Under the pieces are notes generated by a model. That model did not search any database, was not told the DNA's origin, and saw nothing but the letters and a program-made list of their open reading frames with translations. A program made the position numbers and the translations under genes. Shown here piece by piece: positions 15,685 to 24,052 of a stretch of DNA of 37,445 bases. Location of the stretch: assembly GCA_013289475.1 (NCBI GenBank), contig JABCZW010000023.1, positions 1-37,445 of the forward strand, written 5' to 3'. Positions within the stretch are counted from its first letter, which is position 1. Each line of letters begins with the position of its first letter. The stretch comes from Bacteroidota bacterium (GTDB lineage: Bacteria; Bacteroidota; Bacteroidia; JABEUT01).

Positions 15685-17400
15685 ATGGACTATAACTTCC
15701 GCGAAATAGAAGCAAAATGGCATAAAAACTGGGAAGCAGAAAAAGCGTACCGGGTAGAGAATGATTTTTCAAAGCCTAAGTATTATGTACTTGATATGTT
15801 CCCGTATCCATCAGGAGCAGGATTGCACGTTGGCCACCCACTGGGCTATATAGCATCCGATATTTTTGCACGCTTTAAAAGGCTTAGCGGTTTTAATGTA
15901 TTGCACCCTATGGGCTTCGACTCATTTGGTTTACCTGCCGAACAGTATGCCATACAAACCGGTCAGCACCCTAAGATCACATCTGAAATAAACAGCAAAC
16001 GATATAGAGAGCAATTAGATAAAATTTGTTTGTCATTCGATTGGAGCCGCCAGGTGGATACTACCGACCCAAAATATTACAAATGGACACAGTGGATATT
16101 TCTGCAGCTGTTTAAATCATGGTACAATACCAAAACAGACAAGGCAGAGCCTATTGAAGAATTAATTGCATCCTTTGAGAGCAATGGTTTCGCAGGCAAT
16201 GACGATATAAAAGCATTTACCAAAGAGCAGTGGAAAGCATTTTCGGAAAAAGAAAAGAGCGATACATTGATGCACTTCCGTTTGGCATATTTAGATGAAG
16301 CTATGGTAAACTGGTGCCCGAAACTTGGCACAGTATTAGCAAATGACGAGGTAAAAGATGGCGTATCGGAACGTGGCGGCTACCCTGTTGAACGTAAAAA
16401 AATGCCTCAGTGGAGCATGCGCATGACTGCCTATGCAGGACGTTTATTGAATGATTTAAATAATATTGATTGGCCCGATAGCATTAAAGAGGCCCAGCGT
16501 AACTGGATTGGTCGTTCGGAAGGTTCATCATTACGTTTTAAGTTGGACGGACACGAAGAAAGTATTGAGGTATTCACTACAAGGCCTGATACTGTTTTCG
16601 GAGTAACATTTGTTACCCTTGCACCCGAGCATGAACTGGTAAACAAAATAACCACTGCCGACAGAAAAGTTGCTGTTGAGGCTTATGCCAATGCAGCAAA
16701 AAATAAATCGGAGAGGGAAAGACAAGCTGATGTAAAAAAAGTAACCGGAGAATTTACCGGGGCTTATGTTTTACATCCGTTCACGGGTAAAAAAGTCCCT
16801 GTATGGATTGGCGACTACGTATTATCGGGTTATGGAACAGGTGCCGTAATGGCAGTACCTGCGCACGATTCGCGCGATTTTGCTTTTGCAAAACATTTCG
16901 GCTTGCCAATACCGCAAGTAATTGAAGCCCCTGCGGGATGGGATTTTAGCAAGGAAAGCTTTGATGGCAAAGAAGGTAAGTGTATCAACTCTGATTTCTT
17001 AAATGGGTTGGATGTTAAGGATGCTGTAAAACGCGCAATTGCAGAAATAGAAAAACAGGGATTAGGAAAAGGCAAGGTGAACTTCCGCTTGCGTGACGCG
17101 GCTTTTGGCCGCCAGCGTTATTGGGGTGAGCCTATACCTATTTATTATAAAGATGGTATCCCTACTCCGCTTAATGAAAGCGAACTGCCATTGGTATTAC
17201 CCGAGATTGATAAATTCCAACCGACTGAAACCGGGGATCCTCCACTGGCTCGTGCACAAGATTGGAAGCACCAGGGCAAATACAATTACGAACATACAAC
17301 CATGCCGGGTTGGGCAGGTAGTTCGTGGTACTATTTGCGTTACATGGACCCAAACAATGACAAAGAATTTGCTTCGAAAGATGCGATAAAATACTGGTAG
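15685..17400 (+). CDS. leuS: Leucyl-tRNA synthetase, N-terminal part up to an in-frame TAG
   Basis: The first 571 codons of LeuRS, which charges tRNA-Leu. It contains the class I HIGH box as HVGH (residues 48-51, in [15 protein letters not shown]), the CP1 editing domain with [21 protein letters not shown] and the editing-site stretch [17 protein letters not shown], and the catalytic-core return [11 protein letters not shown] and [15 protein letters not shown]. It ends at TAG (17398-17400) after KYW, where relatives usually have Lys or Gln before the next motif. The frame continues unchanged as NIDIYVGGAEHATGHL in the second part. A truncated product would lack the KMSKS loop and anticodon domain and be inactive. 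TAG ends other genes here, so it is unlikely to be reassigned. Confidence 0.93.
   Translation: MDYNFREIEAKWHKNWEAEKAYRVENDFSKPKYYVLDMFPYPSGAGLHVGHPLGYIASDIFARFKRLSGFNVLHPMGFDSFGLPAEQYAIQTGQHPKITSEINSKRYREQLDKICLSFDWSRQVDTTDPKYYKWTQWIFLQLFKSWYNTKTDKAEPIEELIASFESNGFAGNDDIKAFTKEQWKAFSEKEKSDTLMHFRLAYLDEAMVNWCPKLGTVLANDEVKDGVSERGGYPVERKKMPQWSMRMTAYAGRLLNDLNNIDWPDSIKEAQRNWIGRSEGSSLRFKLDGHEESIEVFTTRPDTVFGVTFVTLAPEHELVNKITTADRKVAVEAYANAAKNKSERERQADVKKVTGEFTGAYVLHPFTGKKVPVWIGDYVLSGYGTGAVMAVPAHDSRDFAFAKHFGLPIPQVIEAPAGWDFSKESFDGKEGKCINSDFLNGLDVKDAVKRAIAEIEKQGLGKGKVNFRLRDAAFGRQRYWGEPIPIYYKDGIPTPLNESELPLVLPEIDKFQPTETGDPPLARAQDWKHQGKYNYEHTTMPGWAGSSWYYLRYMDPNNDKEFASKDAIKYW
17398..17400 (+). other. leuS: In-frame TAG nonsense codon inside leuS
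   Basis: TAG at codon 572 splits leuS with no frame change: homologous coding sequence continues directly after it. A single base change from AAG (Lys) or CAG (Gln) explains it. Confidence 0.92.
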
Positions 17401-17523
17401 AATATTGATATATATGTCGGCGGTGCAGAACATGCTACGGGCCATTTAATTTATTTCCGTTTCTGGACAAAATTCCTTTACGATTATGGCTATCTGCCTT
17501 TTGTTGAACCTGCTAAAAAGCTG

Positions 17524-18657
17524 GTGAACCAGGGGATGATACAGGGGATCTCGGCATTCACAATTCATATTAATATAGAAATTTTCAAATGGAATATATT
17601 ATCATCCAAAGGGCAAAGATTACAAAATGGAGATACCAAAATACCATTCATATACGTCTCAAAAGAAACGGCCGATATATTATGGAATGGTACTGATTTA
17701 GAAAAAAGAACCGAATTAATAAATTTCTATATTGATTCTTTTATGCGTAATAATCCTATCTATCTTGATTTAATCAGGGGAAAAGATTATGATATCGAAT
17801 TAGATACAAATCGAGGCTGGTTTAAATTTAATCGCATTCCAATTGAGGAAATTTCAGAAAACAATAAAATTGACAAACAAAGGCTCAAAGAGAAGTGGTT
17901 GACAACAAATGAGGATGCGGTAACTGAATTTTTCCCAAATGACAATACACCTTATACCGCTCATCGTGAAGTAGAAAAAATGTCAAAGTCAAAGTGGAAT
18001 GTTATCAATCCTGATGATATGATTAATCAATATGGAGCAGATACATTCCGTATGTACGAAATGTTTTTGGGCCCTATTGAATTAAGCAAACCATGGAGCA
18101 CACAGGGTATTAGCGGCGTACATGGCTTTTTAAAGAAATTGTGGAGGATATTCTATAATGATAACGGATTAGCGCTTTCAAACGAAAAAGCTACGTCACA
18201 AGAATTGAAAATACTGCACCGCACCATTAAAAAAGTAAAAGAAGATATCGAACGCCTTTCGTTCAATACATCGGTAAGTGCATTTATGATATGCCTGAAT
18301 GAGCTGAATGAATTGAAGTGCAATAAGCGCGAAATAATGGAACCTTTATTGGTGGTACTATCTCCGTTTGCACCATTTATTACAGAAGAATTATGGAGAG
18401 CCATTGGAAACAAAACCTCTATTTTAAAGACAAGCTTTCCTGCTGTTAATGAAGAATACCTGAAAGAGAACACCTTCTCCTACCCTGTTTCATTCAATGG
18501 TAAAACCCGCTTTATGCTGGAGCTGCCTTTGACTTTAACCAAAGAGCAGATTGAAAAAGAAGTATTGGCAACTGAGGATGCTAAAAAATGGATCCAGGAT
18601 AGCCCGATAAAGAAAATTATTGTGGTACCAAATAAGATTGTGAACGTGGTGATTTAG
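17524..18657 (+). CDS. leuS: Leucyl-tRNA synthetase, C-terminal part after the TAG
   Basis: Same frame as the upstream part; the conserved block YVGGAEHATGHLIYFRFW lies before the nominal GTG at 17524, so homology really starts at 17401. It holds KMSKS (VEKMSKSKWNV, residues 765-769 counted through the stop), YGADTFRMYEMFLGPIE, SKPWSTQGISGVHGFLKKLWR, and the anticodon-binding helical domain to IKKIIVVPNKIVNVVI. Read through, LeuRS would be 990 aa, longer than usual because the insertion before KMSKS (about 17548-17970) is long, AT-rich and unlike the usual Bacteroidota leucine-specific domain. Its stop overlaps the convergent next gene by 3-4 bases. No start signal was seen, so it is a gene fragment or needs readthrough. 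Confidence 0.88.
   Translation: MNQGMIQGISAFTIHINIEIFKWNILSSKGQRLQNGDTKIPFIYVSKETADILWNGTDLEKRTELINFYIDSFMRNNPIYLDLIRGKDYDIELDTNRGWFKFNRIPIEEISENNKIDKQRLKEKWLTTNEDAVTEFFPNDNTPYTAHREVEKMSKSKWNVINPDDMINQYGADTFRMYEMFLGPIELSKPWSTQGISGVHGFLKKLWRIFYNDNGLALSNEKATSQELKILHRTIKKVKEDIERLSFNTSVSAFMICLNELNELKCNKREIMEPLLVVLSPFAPFITEELWRAIGNKTSILKTSFPAVNEEYLKENTFSYPVSFNGKTRFMLELPLTLTKEQIEKEVLATEDAKKWIQDSPIKKIIVVPNKIVNVVI
17548..17970 (+). other. leuS: Divergent AT-rich leucine-specific insertion in leuS
   Basis: Between NQGMIQG and the KMSKS loop, where relatives have a moderate leucine-specific domain ending in a GWEVEKMSKS-like stretch, this gene has about 140 codons of Lys/Asn/Ile-rich sequence (for example IPFIYVSKETADILWNG, LIRGKDYDIELDTNRGWF). 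Base composition changes at both edges. Confidence 0.6.
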
Positions 18658-19526
18658 TTATTCTGCTTAGCCAACCACTTCAATGCATCAGCCTCATCGG
18701 TAAAAACCTTTAACGGCGATTTTATCTTTTTTATCTTGATGGCATAATCAGCCATAAGATATACTCCTATAGTTTTTGCAACTACAGCAGTAGCAATGCC
18801 GTGGCCACCCATAATTTCATCTACTACATATTCAAGCGCATCATCGGTTATGGTAAAATGCGGGCGCAGGTCATAGAGCATCAATCTTTTTTCCTGTCCT
18901 AAAAACCTAACCGTTTCTTTAAATGATTTTTGTAAGGAGGGTAAGTCAACATGTGCATCGCGCAGTATACGCTTATAGGCAATATTATTTTTATCTACCT
19001 CTACCTGTGCTATACATGTAGTAATTGAGCCATGTATAGGTTCTTTAGGCTTAACCTTCTCGGGTCTTTTTAACTCTGCGGGTTTCTTTTTAGGCTGTAT
19101 ATGTATGTTCCTTAACTCTTCTTTCGTTACCCCGCGACCGCCATCCTTAAAGGTAATAAGCCAGGCCATGGCCTCTTTCATGGTCTTAAATACTTTTATC
19201 TGCGGGCTGCCGGGTTTGCTGTTTTTAAAATAATCGCCCAACAATTTAATACCCGGTTTATCAGATACTATAGCTGATGCAATGCGGTTTTTACTCAGCA
19301 AATGCTTATGCAAATACTCCATACCATTATGGGTAAGCGTAAAATCAGGGCGGGCATCATACAATATAAGAGCTTTTTTACCGCCAGCTAACTTAAACCC
19401 AATCTCATCCGATTCCTTAATATGATAGGCATCGAGGTGAGCCTTGGGCTTCACTGTTTTATGGATAATACCGTTCTTGTCTTTACTTACAATACAGGTA
19501 TCTGTTTTTATTTCGGTGGATTTCAT
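18654..19526 (-). CDS. Tandem two-domain STAS/SEC14-like (DUF7793-like) protein
   Basis: A 290-aa soluble protein made of two related ~120-residue domains (about residues 8-130 and 168-290) joined by a basic, Pro/Lys-rich linker (KKKPAELKRPEKVKPKEP). Corresponding blocks are KALILYDARPDFTLTHNGMEYL with RLMLYDLRPHFTITDDALEYV, IASAIVSDKPGIKLLGDYF with IATAVVAKTIGVYLMADYA, and IKVFKTMKEAMAWL with LKVFTDEADALKWLA. The pattern resembles STAS/SpoIIAA-like small regulatory domains common in Bacteroidota; no function is established. The ATG at 19526 is preceded by an AT-rich gap shared with divergent prc. It is convergent with leuS. Confidence 0.7.
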   Translation of the reverse strand: MKSTEIKTDTCIVSKDKNGIIHKTVKPKAHLDAYHIKESDEIGFKLAGGKKALILYDARPDFTLTHNGMEYLHKHLLSKNRIASAIVSDKPGIKLLGDYFKNSKPGSPQIKVFKTMKEAMAWLITFKDGGRGVTKEELRNIHIQPKKKPAELKRPEKVKPKEPIHGSITTCIAQVEVDKNNIAYKRILRDAHVDLPSLQKSFKETVRFLGQEKRLMLYDLRPHFTITDDALEYVVDEIMGGHGIATAVVAKTIGVYLMADYAIKIKKIKSPLKVFTDEADALKWLAKQNN

Positions 19527-19648
19527 TTAACTAATATAAAAATATTCCTTTCAATCCGCAAAACATGCTATTTACAGCTCAACAATACCCTGTTAATATT
19601 TAACATCTTTTATGAGATAGGATAACCCATAGCCCTAGGTAAATTCAG

Positions 19649-19656
19649 TATCTTTG
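19649..19656 (+). promoter_or_regulatory. Bacteroidota -7 box abutting the prc start
   Basis: TATCTTTG ends 5 bp before the ATG at 19662, so the transcript would begin at or after that ATG. Either the mRNA is leaderless or the true start is the Met at codon 8 (19683). Confidence 0.5.
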
Positions 19657-19661
19657 CCATT

Positions 19662-21866
19662 ATGAAAAGAATAATAGACTTCATGAACAGAACAAGGCTT
19701 TCCTTATACATATTGCTTGCCCTTACCGCAGGTTTACTAGTATGCGCTGTGTTGCGCCAACCTACAGGCGGCGACAAAAGAAAAGCCACCCTCGACCTGA
19801 TGATGTCGGGTTTAAAAAATATGCATTATAGCCCGCTTGACTTTAATGATACCCTGTCGGAGCGTGTATATAAAATGTACCTCAAGCGCCTGGAGAGTAA
19901 AGATTTCTTTACCAAGGGCGATATGGAACAGATTCAAAAATTTGAATACAAGATTGACGATGAATTAAGTGCAGGCACTTTTGAGTTTTACGATCTGGTT
20001 AATTCTATCTACAACCAGCGCAGAGCCGAAGATTCAAACTTTGCAATTGCTACCCTGGCAAAGCCTATGGATTTTTCAGTAAATGAAAATGTTCAGCTTG
20101 ACCCACTTAAAATGGAATATGCAAAAGATGTTGATCAATTGCATGACCAGTGGAGGCGCTACTTGAAATACCAGGTAATGATTCGCCTTGCCGAAACCAT
20201 GAAGAAACAGGAAAAAGCAAAGGCAGAAAATGATACAACAGTTAAAATACTTCCATACGAACAACTGGAGAAAGATGCCCGCAAAAGAGTGCTTGAGGAT
20301 AGCCGCGTCGGCTTCTCAAACTTTGCCAACGAAACCGAACCGGAACGCCTTTCATCGTTCCTCAATTGTGTTACCAATGCGTTTGACCCTCACACCGAAT
20401 TCTTTACACCCGATGAAGGCAAGAATTTTGATATAACTATGTCGGGCCAGTTAGAAGGTATTGGCGCCCAATTGCTGGAAAAGAATGGTAACATTACTAT
20501 TGCCCGTGTAGTACCCGGAAGTCCTACCTGGAAGAATGGCGAGATAAAAGAAGGTGATGTTATAATAAAGGTTGCACAGGCAACGGGCGACCCTGTTGAC
20601 GTACAGGGTATGCGAATTGATAAAGCCATTCAACTTATACGCGGTAAAAAAGGAACAGCAGTAAAGCTTACCATAAAAAAACCTGATAATTCAACTAAGG
20701 TAGTTACACTCGTACGTGATGTAATACACCTGGAAGAAACTTACGCCCATGCTGCCATTATTGAAGAAAATGGCAAAAAGGTTGGATACATACGTTTACC
20801 TGAATTCTATACCAACTACGAGGGCTCAGGCTCGAGAACATGCTACCAGGATGTAAAGCAATTGGTAAAAGAATTGAATACTGCCGGTGCACAGAGCCTC
20901 GTAATGGATCTTCGTGATAATGGTGGTGGCTCTTTACAGGACGTTGTTAAAATGGTTGGTCTGTTTATTCCTACCGGCCCAATAGTGCAGGTAAAAGGCC
21001 ATGACCAGAATGCTCAAACCATGAACGATTTCGATTCTACCGTTGCGTTTTCAGGCCCTATGGTGGTGCTTGTTAATGGTGGAAGCGCTTCGGCATCGGA
21101 AATATTTGCAGCGGCTATACAAGATTATAAACGCGGTATTATTATGGGCACACAAACCTATGGTAAAGGTACCGTACAGCAAATGTTCAACCTCGATGAT
21201 TATATCAACCCGCAATTTAAGGACCTTTCTCCTTTAGGTAAGGTAAAGATCACCATAAGCAAGTTCTACCGTATTAATGGCGGTACTACACAAAAAGATG
21301 GTGTAACGCCTGATATCCCAATGCCTGATGCATACCAATATTTATACCCGAAAGAAAAGGATGAAGATTGCCCTATCATTTCTGACAAAATAAAACCTGC
21401 ACAGTATACTTATTGGAACAATGCCCCTGATATACAGAAGCTGCAGAGCGATTTTGTACAACGCACCGAGAATGATTCAGTGTTCGAGCTTTTACATGAC
21501 GAGGCCCTGGAGTACAAAAAGAGGCACGATAAAACCATGTACACACTAAACCTGGAAGAGTACCGCAAGCAAGAGAAACAATTGACTGAGACCGACAAAA
21601 AATTCACACCAATTGGCAAGGCCATTCCCGGAGCTGCCGTTTTAAGTCCAGATGGGAAGCCAATTACTAAAAAAATTGATATGGGTGACAAACAAACCCC
21701 ATTGGCAAGCAGTTCCAATTCGTATTTAATTTACCCGATTGGACAGGAAGCACAAAAGATGAGGAGTGATACATCGGAAACAAAAACAGAAAACCAGCGA
21801 TTAGGCCTAATTACCAAAGACCATGAGTTATTCCAGGCCACACAGGTACTCAATGAAATGAAATAA
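19662..21866 (+). CDS. prc: Tail-specific (C-terminal processing) protease Prc, family S41
   Basis: A 734-aa periplasmic serine protease that trims the C-termini of envelope proteins. After a membrane/signal segment (LYILLALTAGLLVCAVL) comes an N-terminal helical domain, then a PDZ domain around residues 245-330 (GIGAQLLEKNGNITIARVVPGSP), then the S41 domain. The catalytic dyad aligns with E. coli Prc as Ser477 (GGSASASEIFAAA) and Lys502 (TYGKGTVQQ), 25 residues apart as in E. coli. The C-terminal part (residues ~560-734) matches the Tsp-specific extension. The start at 19662 is used by length, but the -7 box immediately before suggests codon 8 may be used. The sulfatase-fold gene follows after 31 bp, likely in one operon. 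Confidence 0.93.
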   Translation: MKRIIDFMNRTRLSLYILLALTAGLLVCAVLRQPTGGDKRKATLDLMMSGLKNMHYSPLDFNDTLSERVYKMYLKRLESKDFFTKGDMEQIQKFEYKIDDELSAGTFEFYDLVNSIYNQRRAEDSNFAIATLAKPMDFSVNENVQLDPLKMEYAKDVDQLHDQWRRYLKYQVMIRLAETMKKQEKAKAENDTTVKILPYEQLEKDARKRVLEDSRVGFSNFANETEPERLSSFLNCVTNAFDPHTEFFTPDEGKNFDITMSGQLEGIGAQLLEKNGNITIARVVPGSPTWKNGEIKEGDVIIKVAQATGDPVDVQGMRIDKAIQLIRGKKGTAVKLTIKKPDNSTKVVTLVRDVIHLEETYAHAAIIEENGKKVGYIRLPEFYTNYEGSGSRTCYQDVKQLVKELNTAGAQSLVMDLRDNGGGSLQDVVKMVGLFIPTGPIVQVKGHDQNAQTMNDFDSTVAFSGPMVVLVNGGSASASEIFAAAIQDYKRGIIMGTQTYGKGTVQQMFNLDDYINPQFKDLSPLGKVKITISKFYRINGGTTQKDGVTPDIPMPDAYQYLYPKEKDEDCPIISDKIKPAQYTYWNNAPDIQKLQSDFVQRTENDSVFELLHDEALEYKKRHDKTMYTLNLEEYRKQEKQLTETDKKFTPIGKAIPGAAVLSPDGKPITKKIDMGDKQTPLASSSNSYLIYPIGQEAQKMRSDTSETKTENQRLGLITKDHELFQATQVLNEMK

Positions 21867-21897
21867 CTTTCAATAACTCCACGGCACTGATGCTTAT

Positions 21898-23832
21898 ATG
21901 GTAAATATACCCCTTTACTGTAGGACATTAATTAAGCGACTATTGCTGCTGTTCATTCCGTATGAACTGTGCCGGGTATTTTACTTCGCTTACAATCATC
22001 ATTATTTTGCATCGGTAAGCACAAGCAAGTTTGCTTATTATCTTTTTATAGGGCTAAGGTTCGATATACCTGCTATTATAATGACCAACCTGCCATTTAT
22101 TATTTTAAGCCTTCTTCCCTTCGGGCGTATTGAAAGTGTTTATCGCCGCAGTGTCCTTAAAATTGTTTTTATGGTAATTAACGGCATTGCCATTTTTATG
22201 CAATTCGGCGATTCTGTTTTTTTACCGTTTGTATATAAACGCTCTACGGCCGATATATTTAAATTCCTCAGCCTTGGCAGTGATTCTACGGACGTAATGC
22301 CAAGTGTAATTAAAGACTACTGGTACGTTTTAATACTATGGGCATTAATGGTTTTGTTAACCTATATTCTTTACACTTACACCGAAAGAAAAAAGGCTTT
22401 TGTAAACACAAAAAATTACGTAGCCACTTCAGTTTCATATTACATAGTATTATCGAGTGTATTTGTGTTGGGCTTCAGGGGAGGCTGGCAGGAGAAACCC
22501 CTTACCCTGCTGGATGCATCATACTATGCCCCTGTACATGATATTCCTCTGCTACTAAATACTCCCTTCAGTATTCTTAAAACCTTCGGCGAGCCTCCTC
22601 TTAAAGAACACAACTTCTTTACTCCCGAAACCCTCGATAAGATATATTCACCCTACAAACTGCCGACAGGCGGAACTTTCAGAAAGTATAACGTAGTTAC
22701 CATTATACTCGAAAGTTTTTCGAAAGAATATATTGGAGCCATCAATAACCGGCATAAAACATATACCCCTTTTCTCGATTCACTTATTTCGCAATCCCTG
22801 ATATTCGACAACGCATTTTCTGACGGAAAAAAATCAATTGAAGGCATTCCTTCGGTTACTGCAGGGCTTCCTACATGGATGGATGAACCCTATATAACTT
22901 CGGAATACAATAAAGACACTATTAATACATTGGCAAATTTACTTAGCAAAGAAGGATACCGGACTGCTTTTTTCCACGGCGGTATAAATGGAACTATGGG
23001 CTTCGACAAGTATTGCAAAAAGGCAGGGTTTAAATATTATTTCGGGCGCAAGGAATACAATAACGATAAAGACATGGATGTTTGGGGAATATGGGATGAG
23101 CCCTATTTCCAATATTTCGCCAAAAACTTAGACACCCTCCATCAACCTTTTTATGCTGCACTATTTACTATCTCTTCTCATCACCCTTTCAACATACCCG
23201 ATAAATACAAAAGCAAGTTCCCTCGTGTAGGCCAGGAAATGGAGATACTAAAGTGTGTACGTTACAGCGATATGTCATTGAAAGAGTTTTTCCAGACGGC
23301 CTCGAAAATGCCATGGTATGACAGTACTTTATTTGTGTTTGTAGCCGACCACGCAGGGCCTAGCGAAGACGCTTACTATTCTAACCGTGTTGGTATGTAC
23401 GAACTGCCTATCATCTTTTACATGCCCCACTCTAATCTCAAGGGACGGTCGCATACTACCGTTCAGCAGATTGATATTATGCCAACTATATTAGGTTACT
23501 TAAATTACCCTAAACCTTATTTTGCTTTTGGCAACAATGCATTCGATTCAACCTCGGACCATTTTGCCGTTAACTACATAAACGATGTGTACCAGGTTTG
23601 TAAAAACCCATACTGCCTGCAAATGGAAGGTACCCGCATAACAGCTTTATACAATTACCAGAAGGATAGTATGCTGACACATAATATGGTGAAGGAAAAG
23701 CCAATGACAAGAGATTCCATGGCTATGCTACTTAAAGCCGTAATTCAAACTTATAGCACCGATATTATCCATAACCAAATGGTAATAAAAAAGGGAGCCT
23801 CATCGGCTCCCCCTGTTTCGTTGAATCAATAA
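21898..23832 (+). CDS. LtaS-like phosphoglycerol/phosphoethanolamine transferase (sulfatase fold)
   Basis: A 644-aa inner-membrane protein with about five transmembrane helices in the first ~190 residues and a periplasmic sulfatase-fold domain from about residue 262. Domain marks are VVTIILESFSKEYIG (metal-binding Glu), DGKKSIEGIPSVTAGLP near residue 312 holding the hydroxyl nucleophile region, FHGGINGTMGFDKYCKKAGF, ISSHHPF and FVADHAGPSEDAYY near residue 482 with the Asp-His metal pair. LtaS makes lipoteichoic acid in Firmicutes; in a diderm such as this, the homologue more likely decorates lipids or glycans with phosphoglycerol or a similar group. The substrate is inferred. It follows prc by 31 bp; its 3' end contains a minus-strand terminator hairpin. 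Confidence 0.85.
   Translation: MVNIPLYCRTLIKRLLLLFIPYELCRVFYFAYNHHYFASVSTSKFAYYLFIGLRFDIPAIIMTNLPFIILSLLPFGRIESVYRRSVLKIVFMVINGIAIFMQFGDSVFLPFVYKRSTADIFKFLSLGSDSTDVMPSVIKDYWYVLILWALMVLLTYILYTYTERKKAFVNTKNYVATSVSYYIVLSSVFVLGFRGGWQEKPLTLLDASYYAPVHDIPLLLNTPFSILKTFGEPPLKEHNFFTPETLDKIYSPYKLPTGGTFRKYNVVTIILESFSKEYIGAINNRHKTYTPFLDSLISQSLIFDNAFSDGKKSIEGIPSVTAGLPTWMDEPYITSEYNKDTINTLANLLSKEGYRTAFFHGGINGTMGFDKYCKKAGFKYYFGRKEYNNDKDMDVWGIWDEPYFQYFAKNLDTLHQPFYAALFTISSHHPFNIPDKYKSKFPRVGQEMEILKCVRYSDMSLKEFFQTASKMPWYDSTLFVFVADHAGPSEDAYYSNRVGMYELPIIFYMPHSNLKGRSHTTVQQIDIMPTILGYLNYPKPYFAFGNNAFDSTSDHFAVNYINDVYQVCKNPYCLQMEGTRITALYNYQKDSMLTHNMVKEKPMTRDSMAMLLKAVIQTYSTDIIHNQMVIKKGASSAPPVSLNQ
23787..23811 (-). terminator. 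Rho-independent terminator of the 51-aa secreted peptide gene
   Basis: On the minus strand GGGAGCC-loop-GGCTCCC (7-bp GC-rich stem, 23793-23811) is followed by six T (23792-23787). It lies 28 bp after the stop of the small gene and inside the coding 3' end of the convergent LtaS-like gene (residues KKGASSAPP). Confidence 0.8.
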
Positions 23833-23838
23833 ACTGAA

Positions 23839-23994
23839 TTATCTCTTGTGATCACCTTTGTGTTCGTGGTGATGCTTTTTGCCTTCTTTCTTTTCAGTCT
23901 TTGATGTTGCAGCAGGAGCTGTTTTAGGTGCATTTTGCGCAAAAAGGTTGCCTGCAAAACCTACAATTGCGATAATGGCGATGAATTTTTTCAT
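23839..23994 (-). CDS. Small secreted His/Lys-rich peptide, unknown function
   Basis: A 51-aa protein starting at ATG 23994, chosen because a complete Sec signal peptide begins there (MKKFIAIIAIVGFAGNLFAQ). The mature part is about 31 residues: Ala/Pro/Thr-rich then KKEGKKHHHEHKGDHKR. The His-rich tail could bind metal or, with its basic charge, bind anionic envelope polymers; both are guesses. An upstream extension to 24090 exists but runs into pheT and lacks a signal peptide at its start. A hairpin (AATATTG/CAATATT, 24003-24022) lies in the leader, and a strong terminator follows the stop. It may be co-read with pheT, 58 bp upstream. Confidence 0.75.
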   Translation of the reverse strand: MKKFIAIIAIVGFAGNLFAQNAPKTAPAATSKTEKKEGKKHHHEHKGDHKR

Positions 23995-24002
23995 GGTAAT
24001 TG

Positions 24003-24022
24003 AATATTGTTTATGCAATATT
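24003..24022. repeat. Short hairpin in the leader of the 51-aa gene
   Basis: AATATTG (24003-24009) and CAATATT (24016-24022) form a 7-bp stem with a 6-nt loop, 9 bp before the ATG. It might affect initiation; it has no T-tract. Confidence 0.4.
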
Positions 24023-24052
24023 ACAGCATGAAAATGAAGAAAAGATGAAGCC

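Noticed and set aside
15587..15772. Minus-strand 61-codon frame overlapping the leuS start
   Set aside because: It is generated by the inverted-repeat DNA and the start of leuS, and has no start signal or domain.
15685..18657. TAG reassigned to an amino acid genome-wide
   Set aside because: TAG ends leuS itself, the 14-repeat gene, pheT and the H1-like gene at expected lengths, so it works as a stop here.
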